33,570 nt of DNA, from contig JABHXA010000021.1 in NCBI GenBank assembly GCA_018657495.1, positions 1-33,570 of the forward strand, written 5' to 3'. This stretch comes from Fidelibacterota bacterium. GTDB taxonomy: Bacteria; Fidelibacterota; Marinisomatia; SCGC-AAA003-L08; JACNLC01. Positions 25,633 to 33,570 of the stretch are shown one piece after another. The notes below the pieces were generated by a model. It was not told the DNA's origin. It saw only the letters and a list, made by a program, of their open reading frames with translations, and ran no database searches. The position numbers and the translations under genes are program-made. Every line of letters begins with the position of its first letter. Within the stretch, counting starts at the first letter, position 1.

Positions 25633-27263
25633 TACATTTTTTCTGGAGCAGACAGACCCAGCAGAGTGAGTCCATTAAAAATAACAATCCGGAAGGCGGC
25701 AATGAGGACCATCCTGGCTGCCGTTAATTCTGCATCATCTGATATCACTCTTTCATGGGCATAAAATTTGTGAAATATTGATGCCGTTTCCTGTAAATAT
25801 GTGGCAATCGATTGCGGTTCAAGACTAATGGCGGACTTGCGCACAATGACGGGGAAATCCAGGAGTTTGCGAATTAGTCTTAATTCAATATCTTTGGTCA
25901 GGATGTCCAGTGATGTTTCCAAATCTGGTTCAATCTCTATGGCTTTTGCTCTTGCCATAATACTGCAGACCCTGGCATGGGCATATTGAAGATAAAATAC
26001 TGGGTTCATATCGGAATGGTCTCTGGCCAGATTTAAATCAAAGTTCAGATGAGTATTCATCCCACGCATGATGAAAAAATATCTCACCACGTCAGCACCC
26101 ACATCCTCAATAAGCTGATCCAGCGAGATGAAATTTGCTTTTCGAGTAGACATTTTTACCTGTTCACCATCCTGATAAATTGTTACAAACTGGTGAATCA
26201 GTACTTCGATTTTTGTCGTATCATTATCGAGAGCATCCAAAACAGCGAGGACATCCGGATAGGCATCGGCATGGTCCGCACCAAAAACATCGACAATTTT
26301 ATCATATCCTCTTTCAATTTTTTCCCTGTGATAGGCCATATCCGGGAGACGATAGGTCGGCTCTCCAGTGGATTTCACCAAAACCTTATCCGCTTCACGA
26401 CCAACGGTTGTGCCCTTGAACCAGGTAGCATTATCCTTTGAATATATGAGATCAAGAGCTTTTAGATCATCGAGGATTTTCTGGATTGAACCATTATCAT
26501 ACAGTTCCTTCTCATTAAAGAATGAATCAAAAACCAGGTGAATATCCTTCAATGTTTTTTTTATATCATCAAAGATGAGTTTCTCAGCGCTATCCCTGAA
26601 AACTGATGCTTCAGGATGTTCTATATTGGCAGAACCGATTTCCTCAGAAATTGTGGCAGCGATATCTTTTATATAATCGCCTTGATAATAGTCTTCAGGA
26701 AAATCAATTTCCTGACCACAAATTTGGAGATAACGATTGTAAACAGAAAGACCAAGCATCTTCATTTGGCGGCCGGCATTGTTGAAATAATATTCGCGCT
26801 GAACATCAAATCCGTTCCAATCCAGAATACTGCTGACACAATCGCCAAGAACAGCACCACGACCGTGACCGACAGTAAGGGGTCCGGTAGGGTTAGCACT
26901 GACAAATTCCACCAATGCTCTCTTACCATTACCTGAATCGTTTTTACCCCAGGAGTCTGACTCAGTAAAAATGGATTTTAATTGACTGTAATAATAATCC
27001 GGATTGATTCTGAAATTGATAAAACCAGGATTGGCTGCATGAATTTCACTAAAGAAATTTTCATCGGTATCCTGTATATCGGCAATTATTGTCTCGGCAA
27101 TAACCATTGGCGACATTTTCAATTCTTTGGCCAGGGTTAAAGCGACATTTGAAGCAATATCTCCCAGCTCAGGACGATTAGGCGACTGAACAGAAAAAGG
27201 AGTGATTTTGTACCCTAAGCGGGTGAGAGATTCAGTTATAAAAGAAGAGACCTTCTCGATCAT
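25632..27263 (-). CDS. argS: Arginyl-tRNA synthetase
   Basis: The 543-residue class Ia synthetase charges tRNA-Arg. The N-terminal Add-1 domain covers about 1-100 ('NRPELGDIASNVALTLAK'). The HIGH-type motif is 'SANPTGPLTVGHGRG' near 114-128, and the KMSKS-type motif is 'VKMSTRKANFISLD' near 370-383. The C-terminal DALR anticodon-binding domain ends 'VIFNGLTLLGLSAPEKM'. Length is normal for bacteria. The ATG overlaps the rsfS stop by four bases (ATGA), with AAGGA upstream. Confidence 0.97.
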   Translation of the reverse strand: MIEKVSSFITESLTRLGYKITPFSVQSPNRPELGDIASNVALTLAKELKMSPMVIAETIIADIQDTDENFFSEIHAANPGFINFRINPDYYYSQLKSIFTESDSWGKNDSGNGKRALVEFVSANPTGPLTVGHGRGAVLGDCVSSILDWNGFDVQREYYFNNAGRQMKMLGLSVYNRYLQICGQEIDFPEDYYQGDYIKDIAATISEEIGSANIEHPEASVFRDSAEKLIFDDIKKTLKDIHLVFDSFFNEKELYDNGSIQKILDDLKALDLIYSKDNATWFKGTTVGREADKVLVKSTGEPTYRLPDMAYHREKIERGYDKIVDVFGADHADAYPDVLAVLDALDNDTTKIEVLIHQFVTIYQDGEQVKMSTRKANFISLDQLIEDVGADVVRYFFIMRGMNTHLNFDLNLARDHSDMNPVFYLQYAHARVCSIMARAKAIEIEPDLETSLDILTKDIELRLIRKLLDFPVIVRKSAISLEPQSIATYLQETASIFHKFYAHERVISDDAELTAARMVLIAAFRIVIFNGLTLLGLSAPEKM

Positions 27264-27637
27264 TCCTTGCCCTCATCGGATATTTCCGTGACAATTGCGT
27301 CTCCCCATAATCGTTCAAGATTATAAAATTCGCGGGCTTTAGGACTAAAAACATTTATAACGATGTTTACATAATCCATGAGGATCCATTCCATGCTTTG
27401 AATGCCTTCAATATGCCATGGTTTTATCTTTTCTTTTACGAGTTCATCTTCGATATGATTTTTAATCGCTCGTGCCTGCGGATGCGAATCCGCTGTACAG
27501 AGTATAAAAAAATCAGTCATCGGAGTTACTTCACGGACATCAAGAAGGATTATATCCTGTGCTTTTTTATCCAGCATGAGTGATCCAATTTTGTTGGATA
27601 TTTGTTCTACAGGTTCAGTTTTACGCTTTTTATTCAT
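27260..27637 (-). CDS. rsfS: Ribosome silencing factor RsfS (Iojap family)
   Basis: The 125-residue protein matches RsfS/YbeB: 'KKAQDIILLDVREVTPMTDFFILCTADSHPQARAI' and 'WILMDYVNIVINVFSPKAREFYNLERLWGDA', the family's signature end. It binds ribosomal protein uL14 and blocks subunit joining when nutrients are scarce. It overlaps argS by four bases and follows a LytR_C-domain gene, an arrangement recalling the LytR-rsfS neighbourhood of many bacteria. No Shine-Dalgarno site is seen before the ATG. Confidence 0.95.
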   Translation of the reverse strand: MNKKRKTEPVEQISNKIGSLMLDKKAQDIILLDVREVTPMTDFFILCTADSHPQARAIKNHIEDELVKEKIKPWHIEGIQSMEWILMDYVNIVINVFSPKAREFYNLERLWGDAIVTEISDEGKE

Positions 27638-27720
27638 TGGTTATTTTATTATTGGATATTTAGTTGTGATTAAAAATTGTTGTTGATAACAATTAACATT
27701 TAAAAAATGTCATGAAAAGA

Positions 27721-28275
27721 TCAGGGCTCTTTATAATGAAGCGCTTCTTTGAAGGAAGTTAAATCATCATAATCCTGCCCAATAATAATTGTGGCATCAA
27801 TTACAGCATCAGGAGATGATATAGTTTCAATTTTTGCAGGATCCACACCCATTATCCGTGATAATTCTTCAGCTATCCCCTGTGACCCTTTTCGGCGGAT
27901 TATAATTGTTTTTTCGTACTCTGAGTTATCAGCATTTTTCGAACGGATAACATCAATTCCCTGGTCCCTTAAAAATTCTCGGTATAGTGCAGCCAGTTTC
28001 CTGACACCACAGCCATTGAGTACTTCAACCCTGATGATATGACCTGTTTTTTCTTCGTAAATAGATGGTTTTACCAAGGCTGATAGATCTTTTGTGGTTT
28101 CAAAATCTAATTTTCCTTCTATACCAAAATTTGATAAAAAGGACCAGATGAATCCAATAACGATCATACCAAGACCAAACATCATCACATTTGACATCAT
28201 ATTTCTGAAATTAAATGACGATGATCTTTTAGCCGGTTTTCTTTTTTTTATTCGTTTTTTATTTTTTTTTGTCAA
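27721..28275 (-). CDS. Membrane-anchored LytR C-terminal-domain protein
   Basis: This encodes up to 184 residues from TTG 28275. The start is uncertain, because no Shine-Dalgarno site is seen and ATGs exist at 28200 and 28197. A very basic N-terminus precedes one membrane helix (about 27-48). Residues about 80-170 match the LytR_C domain: 'IRVEVLNGCGVRKLAALYREFLRDQGIDVI', then 'YEKTIIIRRKG' and 'DATIIIGQDY'. The catalytic LCP domain of LytR/CpsA/Psr proteins is absent. It probably acts at the periplasmic face in envelope biogenesis. Confidence 0.82.
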   Translation of the reverse strand: MTKKNKKRIKKRKPAKRSSSFNFRNMMSNVMMFGLGMIVIGFIWSFLSNFGIEGKLDFETTKDLSALVKPSIYEEKTGHIIRVEVLNGCGVRKLAALYREFLRDQGIDVIRSKNADNSEYEKTIIIRRKGSQGIAEELSRIMGVDPAKIETISSPDAVIDATIIIGQDYDDLTSFKEALHYKEP

Positions 28276-28347
28276 GGGGTCAGAACTGCAAACTGATGTG
28301 GTTTAGATAGATAAGATTAATCATTGTAGAAATCATTGATATATGAC

Positions 28348-28794
28348 TTAATGGGTAAATGAATAATTATTGAATCTATGATTATAGTAAAGATTATTTG
28401 AGGAAATTTTTGCAAATCCAAATTGCAGCAGTACATTGTCGGAAGGTCGATAATTTAATTCCATTTCAAAATCAACATTGGGTTGATTGGTATTCCCAAA
28501 CATATTGGATCCGCTGCTTGAAATAAGATGGATTCCAGTTTGAACATCCCATTTATCTGAAATACGATAGGTCATATAGTTTGAATATATTCCGGCAGAT
28601 TGAGAACTGCCATTACCCATACTGGTGGTAAATGTAATACCATGTTGGACCTGAAGTTTGCTTGGATTCAAAATTGAGTTTGTGAAAGATGGTGTATCTC
28701 CAGGTGTGCCAATTTCTGGTAATCTGCTAGAAATTCCCTGGCAAATAAGAGGGGAAAGAAGCATTATAGTAAGAAAGTAAAATCTATTTCTCAT
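28348..28794 (-). CDS. Small predicted outer-membrane beta-barrel protein
   Basis: This encodes 148 residues from ATG 28794; an ATG seven codons earlier is possible. The start overlaps the end of the GlmU-type gene by 11 bases. A signal peptide (about 1-20, 'FYFLTIMLLSPLICQG') is followed by amphipathic strands ('LQVQHGITFTTSMG', 'SNYMTYRISDKWDVQTGIHLI', 'NVDFEMELNYRPSDNVLLQFGF'), enough for a small eight-strand barrel. The family is unrecognised. Its place in the cluster suggests an envelope role. Confidence 0.7.
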   Translation of the reverse strand: MRNRFYFLTIMLLSPLICQGISSRLPEIGTPGDTPSFTNSILNPSKLQVQHGITFTTSMGNGSSQSAGIYSNYMTYRISDKWDVQTGIHLISSSGSNMFGNTNQPNVDFEMELNYRPSDNVLLQFGFAKISSNNLYYNHRFNNYSFTH

Positions 28795-29542
28795 CTTGCT
28801 TTTTAAATATTTCATTGAGTTCCTCTAATTGTTTGACGGTATTCACACCTAGAATTTCGTGAGAATTTTCGGTTTTTTCAATAGATACTTTGCCTTTTTT
28901 CGACAAAATCATCGGTAAAACATCCGGCAGGTAGTATTCCTGCTGAGCATTTTTATTTTTCACCTTAGGCAGCAACTCGAATAAAGTTTCAGAATTTATT
29001 ATATAAATACCAGCATTAATTTCAGGAATTAGTCGCTGATCATCGCTGGCATCTTTATGTTCGACGATTTTATCAAGCGTATTATCGTTCCGGCGAATTA
29101 CTCTACCATATCCTGTCGGATCATCCACATCTGCTGAAAGAATCGTTGCATCAGCCTCGCTACTTGAATGTGTAGAAAGGAGATTCAGCAGCGTTGATTT
29201 TGAAAGCAATGGCACATCACCGGATAAAATAAGAACATTCCCTTTGAAGTTTTTCAGGTTATCTCTGGCCTGTTCCACAGCATGACCGGTACCCAACTGG
29301 TCTTTTTGTAAAGCATACTCAACATTTTCATCGGCTAATGCATCCATGACCATCTGGTATTTATAACCGATAATGACAACTGTTTTAACAGAGCCAATTG
29401 CCTCGCTTAACTGAATAACCCGTGTCACCATGGGCAATCCTGCCAGCTTATGAATTACTTTTGGAGCATCGGATTTCATCCGTGTTCCTTTACCGGCAGC
29501 CAGAATGATAGTAGCCAGGGCTGGATCAGAAATTTTTTTCAA
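28784..29542 (-). CDS. Stand-alone GlmU-type nucleotidyltransferase (UDP-GlcNAc pyrophosphorylase domain)
   Basis: This encodes 252 residues from TTG 29542, fixed by a strong GGGGGAGG upstream; the start overlaps mnmA by 17 bases. The N-terminal 'ATIILAAGKGTRMKSDAPKV' is the sugar-nucleotide transferase signature. 'KDQLGTGHA', 'ILSGDVPLL', 'GYGRVIR', 'EINAGIYII' and the closing 'ILGVNT' match the uridylyltransferase half of GlmU. The left-handed beta-helix acetyltransferase half is absent. It should make UDP-GlcNAc from GlcNAc-1-P for peptidoglycan and LPS. Acetylation of GlcN-1-P must then come from another protein. A different sugar substrate is possible. Confidence 0.87.
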   Translation of the reverse strand: MKKISDPALATIILAAGKGTRMKSDAPKVIHKLAGLPMVTRVIQLSEAIGSVKTVVIIGYKYQMVMDALADENVEYALQKDQLGTGHAVEQARDNLKNFKGNVLILSGDVPLLSKSTLLNLLSTHSSSEADATILSADVDDPTGYGRVIRRNDNTLDKIVEHKDASDDQRLIPEINAGIYIINSETLFELLPKVKNKNAQQEYYLPDVLPMILSKKGKVSIEKTENSHEILGVNTVKQLEELNEIFKKQDEK

Positions 29543-30620
29543 TTATTCCTCCCCCGAGAACGATATCGGTATCGATTTCATCATAGAATACGATGGATTG
29601 ACCAGGTGTAATAGACATTTGCGGTATTTCAAATTCAATATGACAATCCCATTTCTCATCCATTAATATGGTCGCTTTTGATACCTTTGAATTATAGCGT
29701 ATTTGAACTTCCGTTTTTTTGGGAAAGGCGATATTTTTTATCAGCCAGTTTATATTACTCACTTTGCATGATTGTGAATAGAGGCTATCCTTCCCGCCGA
29801 TTGTAATTGTATTGGTTTCAACATCAATCTTTTGAACATAACGCGGATCTGGCATTGAAACTCCGATGCCTTTTCTCTGACCGATGGTGAAATGAGTATA
29901 TCCTGGATGTGTACCGACAATTTTACCGTTTTCAACAACATTACCTTCACCAACTCCCTTATACTGATCTGGTGAATAATCACTTAGAAAGCGTTTATAA
30001 TTCCCATCTGCAACAAAGCAAATTTCCATACTTTCAGGTGTATTTGCCGTTGCCAGATCGTTTTCGGCGGCGATTTTCCGTACTTCTGATTTATTTAGAC
30101 CCCCAAGTGGCAACAGGGTTTGGTGCATTGATTCTCTTGGTATCCCCCAAAGGACATATGCTTGATCCTTTACTGGATCAACACCTTTTTTGAGGATGGG
30201 CTCTCCATCATGATATTCAATTTGGGCATAATGACCAGTAGCTATTAGATCTGCGCCAAGGAGCTCAGCCTGTTTAAGAAATGCATCCCATTTTACAAAT
30301 GAGTTGCAGCGCACACAAGGGTTCGGCGTACGGCCTGAAAAATACTCACGGGCGAAATCGTCAATAACAGATTCCTTAAAAGTATCCATGAAATCAATTG
30401 TATAGTGGGGGACACCTAAACGATCACATACCAGTTTTGCACCGTTTATTTCTTCAACTGAGCAACAGCTGTTTTCGCGGCTGATATTGCCACCGGCGGA
30501 TTGATAATCCCACAGCTTCATGGTTACACCAAAGGCATCATAACCCATTTCGATTATTTTTAGCATAGCAACCGAACTATCCACACCACCTGACATAGCA
30601 ACCATTACTTTTTTAGCCAT
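29526..30620 (-). CDS. mnmA: tRNA-specific 2-thiouridylase MnmA
   Basis: This encodes 364 residues from ATG 30620, chosen because AAGG precedes it and 'MAKKVMVAMSGGVDSS' is the usual N-terminus; the frame runs 18 codons further up. The PP-loop 'SGGVDSS' binds ATP. 'NPCVRCN' holds the nucleophilic Cys, and 'EICFV' holds the second catalytic Cys. 'GQRKGIGVS' and the C-terminal beta-barrel are present. It thiolates U34 of tRNA-Lys, -Glu and -Gln with sulfur relayed from a cysteine desulfurase. That enzyme is encoded immediately upstream with an 8-base overlap. Confidence 0.97.
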   Translation of the reverse strand: MAKKVMVAMSGGVDSSVAMLKIIEMGYDAFGVTMKLWDYQSAGGNISRENSCCSVEEINGAKLVCDRLGVPHYTIDFMDTFKESVIDDFAREYFSGRTPNPCVRCNSFVKWDAFLKQAELLGADLIATGHYAQIEYHDGEPILKKGVDPVKDQAYVLWGIPRESMHQTLLPLGGLNKSEVRKIAAENDLATANTPESMEICFVADGNYKRFLSDYSPDQYKGVGEGNVVENGKIVGTHPGYTHFTIGQRKGIGVSMPDPRYVQKIDVETNTITIGGKDSLYSQSCKVSNINWLIKNIAFPKKTEVQIRYNSKVSKATILMDEKWDCHIEFEIPQMSITPGQSIVFYDEIDTDIVLGGGIIEKNF

Positions 30621-31743
30621 TAATACCTTGCCTTTTTGAGATGATGTCGCAGATTTTTCCTGCAACAAATTCAATATCTTCTATTGTGTGATATTTGCCA
30701 AATGAAATTCTGATACTGCATGCTGCTGCTTCCCGATTGAGCCCCATTTCAACTAATGTTCCTGATACTTTAACCGTACCTGCAGAACAGGCTGATCCAG
30801 CTGAAACAGCAACACCTGCCATATCCAGACTCATAACAAGAGTTTGGGCATCAACATTTGGGAAAGTGAGATTTATTACACCGGGAATAGTGTTTTTACC
30901 ATTTTGAGAGAAATCCAACCCATTTTCTTTTAGAATATCAAGGAATTGATCTGTGAGGTTTTTTATCTGATGTGCGATGTCACTCAAATTCTGTTGTGAT
31001 AATTCTGCCGCCAGTCCAAATGCGGCAATACCTGGAATATTTTCAGTACCGGGTCGAAGATTTTTTTCCTGTCCACCACCAAATAAAATGGGATCGATCC
31101 CCGTCCCGTTGCGAATAAATAAAGCACCCACCCCTTTTGGACCATATAATTTGTGAGCGGACAGACTTAACAGATCGACTGGTATTTCGGTCATGTCAAT
31201 TGGGATTTTCCCAAATGCCTGTACAGCATCAGTATGAAAAAGGATATTGTTATCCCGACAATAAAGTGAGATTTCCTCAATTGGATTAATCGTCCCTACT
31301 TCATTATTCACAAACATGATGGACACTAAACGAGTATTTTCCTTGATTGCCGTTTCGACCGATTGACAGGTTACAATTCCATTAGAATTCGGTTTAATTC
31401 TGGATACTGTAACGCCATTTGATTCCAGGTAATCTAATGTTTTTAGAATCGCTGGATGTTCATATGACGAAGATATTACGTGATCACCGGGCTTGAGTAA
31501 AGCCTGCAGAGCCATATTATTGGATTCAGATCCGCAACCTGTAAAATATATTTCTCCCGGTGAACAGTTCAATGCTGTCGATATTTGTCGACGGGATTTC
31601 TCCAGAATGGCTTTTGATTCCTGACCAAATCGATGAATACTCGATGGATTTCCAAAGACCTTCATCTGGATCTGATGCATATATTCTGCTACTTCAACCG
31701 ACAATGGTGTGGTTGCTGATATGTCACAATAAATATTTTTCAT
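30613..31743 (-). CDS. Cysteine desulfurase (NifS/IscS family)
   Basis: The 376-residue fold-type I PLP enzyme takes sulfur from cysteine to form a persulfide. It shows 'FTGCGSESNNMAL', 'SSYEHPAIL', 'VNNEVGTINPI', 'HTDAVQAFGK', the Schiff-base Lys in 'SLSAHKLYGPKGVGAL', and the catalytic Cys in 'SAGSACSAGTVKVS'. Overlap with mnmA (ATGGCTAA shared) argues that its main role here is tRNA thiolation. No iscU lies nearby; a wider Fe-S role cannot be excluded. It heads the minus-strand cluster. The start lacks a clear Shine-Dalgarno site. Confidence 0.95.
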   Translation of the reverse strand: MKNIYCDISATTPLSVEVAEYMHQIQMKVFGNPSSIHRFGQESKAILEKSRRQISTALNCSPGEIYFTGCGSESNNMALQALLKPGDHVISSSYEHPAILKTLDYLESNGVTVSRIKPNSNGIVTCQSVETAIKENTRLVSIMFVNNEVGTINPIEEISLYCRDNNILFHTDAVQAFGKIPIDMTEIPVDLLSLSAHKLYGPKGVGALFIRNGTGIDPILFGGGQEKNLRPGTENIPGIAAFGLAAELSQQNLSDIAHQIKNLTDQFLDILKENGLDFSQNGKNTIPGVINLTFPNVDAQTLVMSLDMAGVAVSAGSACSAGTVKVSGTLVEMGLNREAAACSIRISFGKYHTIEDIEFVAGKICDIISKRQGING

Positions 31744-32096
31744 GGTGAATTAGGATGTGAAATTTAAATCTACGCAGCAATCAGAATAGAGTGAAAAATT
31801 AAAAGTAAAAAGTAGCTAGCCCGCCGAAGGAGGCCGGCCTGCCGCAGGTAGGAATGTAAAAAGCGAATTGCGCCTAGAGTCGAAGTCACTTCAGATTGCT
31901 TTTTACCTTAGATGATTTATCTTATTTAGTATCTTGATTTCTCTGACCCAACAGACGCAATTCATCTATATTATATACTTATTTTTTTGATGATTAAAGA
32001 TCACTGAGCGGAGTCGAAGTGAACTTTATACTTTATACTTTCAACTTTCCCCAACTAATATATTGACTCTTATTTCACCACAATAAAGGAATTTAT
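31744..32096. repeat. Divergent intergenic region with GC-rich and hairpin repeat pieces
   Basis: This 353-base divergent gap holds several repeat-like pieces. There is a GC-rich patch at 31819-31853 (CCGCCGAAGGAGGCCGGCC, then a CCTGCCGCAGG-type dyad), a 9-base perfect inverted repeat (31856-31864 GTAAAAAGC with 31898-31906), and a CACTGAGCGGAGTCGAAGTG unit near 32012-32031. AAAAGTAAAAAGT near 31800 is partly inverted as ACTTTATACTTT near 32025. The composition differs from the flanking genes. AAAGGA before 32097 is the yhhQ ribosome-binding site. Confidence 0.6.
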
Positions 32097-32795
32097 ATGG
32101 ATGTCAAAACGCGGATCTTTGCAGATAGACTATACCTTATCCTGGGAGGAATCTTTATCGCCTCACTGGTTTCTTCTAATCTTATATTTCAAAAATTTTT
32201 TATTTGGACAACTTGGTTACCATTTTATGGAGATTATACATTTGAAATATCGGTGGGTATTCTGCCATATCCCATTACATTTCTGGTGACAGATATTATT
32301 TGTGAAATCTACGGCAGAAAAAAAGCCGACCAGATCGTCTTTTCCGGTTTTATTGCCAGCATGTTTATCATGGGTGTAGTATTTATAGCTGATTTGGCTA
32401 CTGCTACTACCTGGTCTCCAGTTGACAATGATACATTCCACAAAGTATTTGGATTATTTGGACCGGCAATATTTGCCTCTATGGCAGCCTATTTAACAGC
32501 CCAGTTTATCGATATACGAATTTTCCATTTTTGGAAAAAACTCACACATGGTAAACATCTGTGGTTACGCAATAATGGCTCAACTATCTTGTCTCAACTC
32601 GTCGATACATCCGCCGTTCTGCTTCTTCTCTGTTCTTTTGGCGTAATAGGGTGGAGCAGATTCGGCATTTTGCTCATCAACGGTTTTCTTTTCAAGGTGC
32701 TCATTGCCCTCATAGACACGCCCTTGTTTTACCTGTTTTCAGGACTTTTAAGACGGCGATTCAAATTGGATTTGGGGCAGGAGATTACCGAGTAA
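32097..32795 (+). CDS. yhhQ: Queuosine precursor transporter (YhhQ / VUT family)
   Basis: The 232-residue inner-membrane protein has about six helices. It shows the family's 'PITFLVTDIICEIYGRKKADQIV' (near 59-81) and 'LWLRNNGSTILSQLVDTSAV' (near 154-173). YhhQ imports preQ0/preQ1 for queuosine at tRNA position 34, so it adds to the tRNA-modification theme of this region. AAAGGA lies eight to ten bases before the ATG. No preQ1 riboswitch is recognisable upstream. Confidence 0.93.
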   Translation: MDVKTRIFADRLYLILGGIFIASLVSSNLIFQKFFIWTTWLPFYGDYTFEISVGILPYPITFLVTDIICEIYGRKKADQIVFSGFIASMFIMGVVFIADLATATTWSPVDNDTFHKVFGLFGPAIFASMAAYLTAQFIDIRIFHFWKKLTHGKHLWLRNNGSTILSQLVDTSAVLLLLCSFGVIGWSRFGILLINGFLFKVLIALIDTPLFYLFSGLLRRRFKLDLGQEITE

Positions 32796-32856
32796 TATAA
32801 GAATAACTCTATATTTATATTCTTTAGATACAATAGTCGGTTTAGTGAAAAAAAGC

Positions 32857-32880
32857 AAATATGACATTTCTGTCGTATTT
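32857..32880 (+). terminator. Possible terminator after yhhQ
   Basis: A 10-bp stem with one G-U pair (32857-32866 with 32871-32880) and a TTTC loop lies 60 bases past the yhhQ stop. The A-rich 5' arm and T-rich 3' arm suit a terminator, though no long T-run follows. The rest of the 300-base gap to 33097 shows nothing clear. Confidence 0.4.
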
Positions 32881-33096
32881 AAAAAATGTTTCAAATCGCC
32901 GGCAATTGTAACAAAATGTTCCCATATTTATAAAAAAAAGCTGTGCCCTATTTATGCTGTATAGTATATTCAATAGTTCCACGGTGCGGAATTTTTAAAT
33001 ATTTATCATAGATCCACAACCCAACGCTTGTCTTTTGGTAGAGTGATTCCAACCCGTATCTAATTTTGTATTAACAAACAAACAACGGAGAAATAA

Positions 33097-33570
33097 ATGA
33101 GAAAATACCTACAATTCTTTTCTGGGATTCTTGTTTTGGCTTATTGCAGCTTTTCATTTGCTGCTAATGATTTTGCCATAGACCCCAACTTAAGCGATTC
33201 CCAGCTTACTCAAATGCTCCAGAGTTTAGACCCAACATCGGATAATTACGATATGGAAAAAACTCTTCTGTTAAAAGAACAGGAATCTAGAGCTATCCTT
33301 AGTGCAAGGATGCAACAGATTCAGGAGAAAAACGATTATTATCAAAATTCATCATTGCATATCATTGCACAGATGGGTGAAGCAGAATTGAATGCCCTAG
33401 ATAAGGTCGCTCTTGTTGAAATGGAAACAGATGAATTAGTACAGGTAATTTTGACCTCCAAGAACCTTGGACTCAATAATGTTGCTTTGCTTGCTCATGC
33501 TGTTTTCACCAGTAGGATTCCCGTAAATTATGATGAAAATAGTGAACCGATTATTTTCCAAAACAGAAAA
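33097..33570 (+). CDS. Secreted protein, function unknown, 3' end outside window
   Basis: ATG 33097 follows CGGAGA at a normal distance and opens 158 codons with no stop before the right edge. A signal peptide is clear (MRKYLQFFSGILVLAYCSFSFA, cut near residue 22). The mature part is helical and charged ('LSDSQLTQMLQSLDP', 'KTLLLKEQESRAILSARMQQIQEKN', 'LDKVALVEMETDELVQVIL'), with no motif I recognise. It is exported to the periplasm or beyond. The truncated C-terminus prevents a better call. Confidence 0.8.
   Translation, partial: MRKYLQFFSGILVLAYCSFSFAANDFAIDPNLSDSQLTQMLQSLDPTSDNYDMEKTLLLKEQESRAILSARMQQIQEKNDYYQNSSLHIIAQMGEAELNALDKVALVEMETDELVQVILTSKNLGLNNVALLAHAVFTSRIPVNYDENSEPIIFQNRK

Noticed and set aside
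31907..32096. preQ1 riboswitch before yhhQ
   Set aside because: No preQ1-type stem with a C-rich loop and matching A-rich tail could be found.

Overview
The window is AT-rich chromosomal DNA from a Gram-negative, diderm bacterium, most likely of the FCB superphylum. I favour Candidatus Marinimicrobia (Neomarinimicrobiota) or a close relative. The pointers are dockerin-like secreted proteins with 'GDLNNDxxxNVLDLV' repeats, a FISUMP-domain protein, a TonB-dependent receptor with a carboxypeptidase-like N-terminal domain, a fused MA-peptidase/propeller/outer-membrane protein, and weak or absent Shine-Dalgarno sites on many genes. The phylum is inferred; no 16S gene is present.

Layout. 1-4099 (+): the 3' part of a very large multiheme c-type cytochrome (about 30 CxxCH in view), then 12 bases later an outer-membrane beta-barrel protein. 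Together they look like a porin-cytochrome electron conduit. 4275-8534 (+): sulfotransferase-like and class IV aminotransferase pair, CDF-like membrane protein, SprA-related putative metalloprotease behind a sigma-28-like promoter, and a VOC protein coupled to a small membrane protein. 8611-13182 (-): TonB-dependent receptor behind an eight-repeat DUF349 protein. 13400-17120: an accessory-looking stretch. It holds a small secreted tryptophan-repeat protein with a textbook sigma-54 promoter and its own terminator, a YgjV-GNAT-like protein, a broken GNAT/FISUMP chimera, an orphan gene and a LEA14-like lipoprotein. 17308-20507 (-): dockerin-bearing subtilase, then a FISUMP/dockerin secreted protein lying between a full tRNA-Lys(TTT) gene and a displaced copy of that tRNA's 3' half. 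20553-21118: tRNA-Lys(CTT) and tmRNA. 21119-21707: dispersed repeats. 21708-24641 (-): peptidase-propeller-barrel protein.

31743-24967 (-) is a compact housekeeping cluster: cysteine desulfurase, mnmA, stand-alone GlmU-type uridylyltransferase, small envelope protein, LytR_C protein, rsfS, argS, marC. Five of its seven junctions overlap. It joins tRNA thiolation, tRNA charging, ribosome silencing and envelope precursor synthesis. The desulfurase/MnmA pair would thiolate U34 of tRNA-Lys(UUU), whose gene is also in the window. The right end holds a queuosine-precursor transporter (yhhQ type, +) and the start of a secreted protein that runs off the edge.

The most interesting items are the cytochrome/barrel pair, the sigma-54-driven secreted W-repeat protein, the tRNA-Lys-flanked FISUMP cassette and the sigma-28-like promoter of the SprA-related gene.
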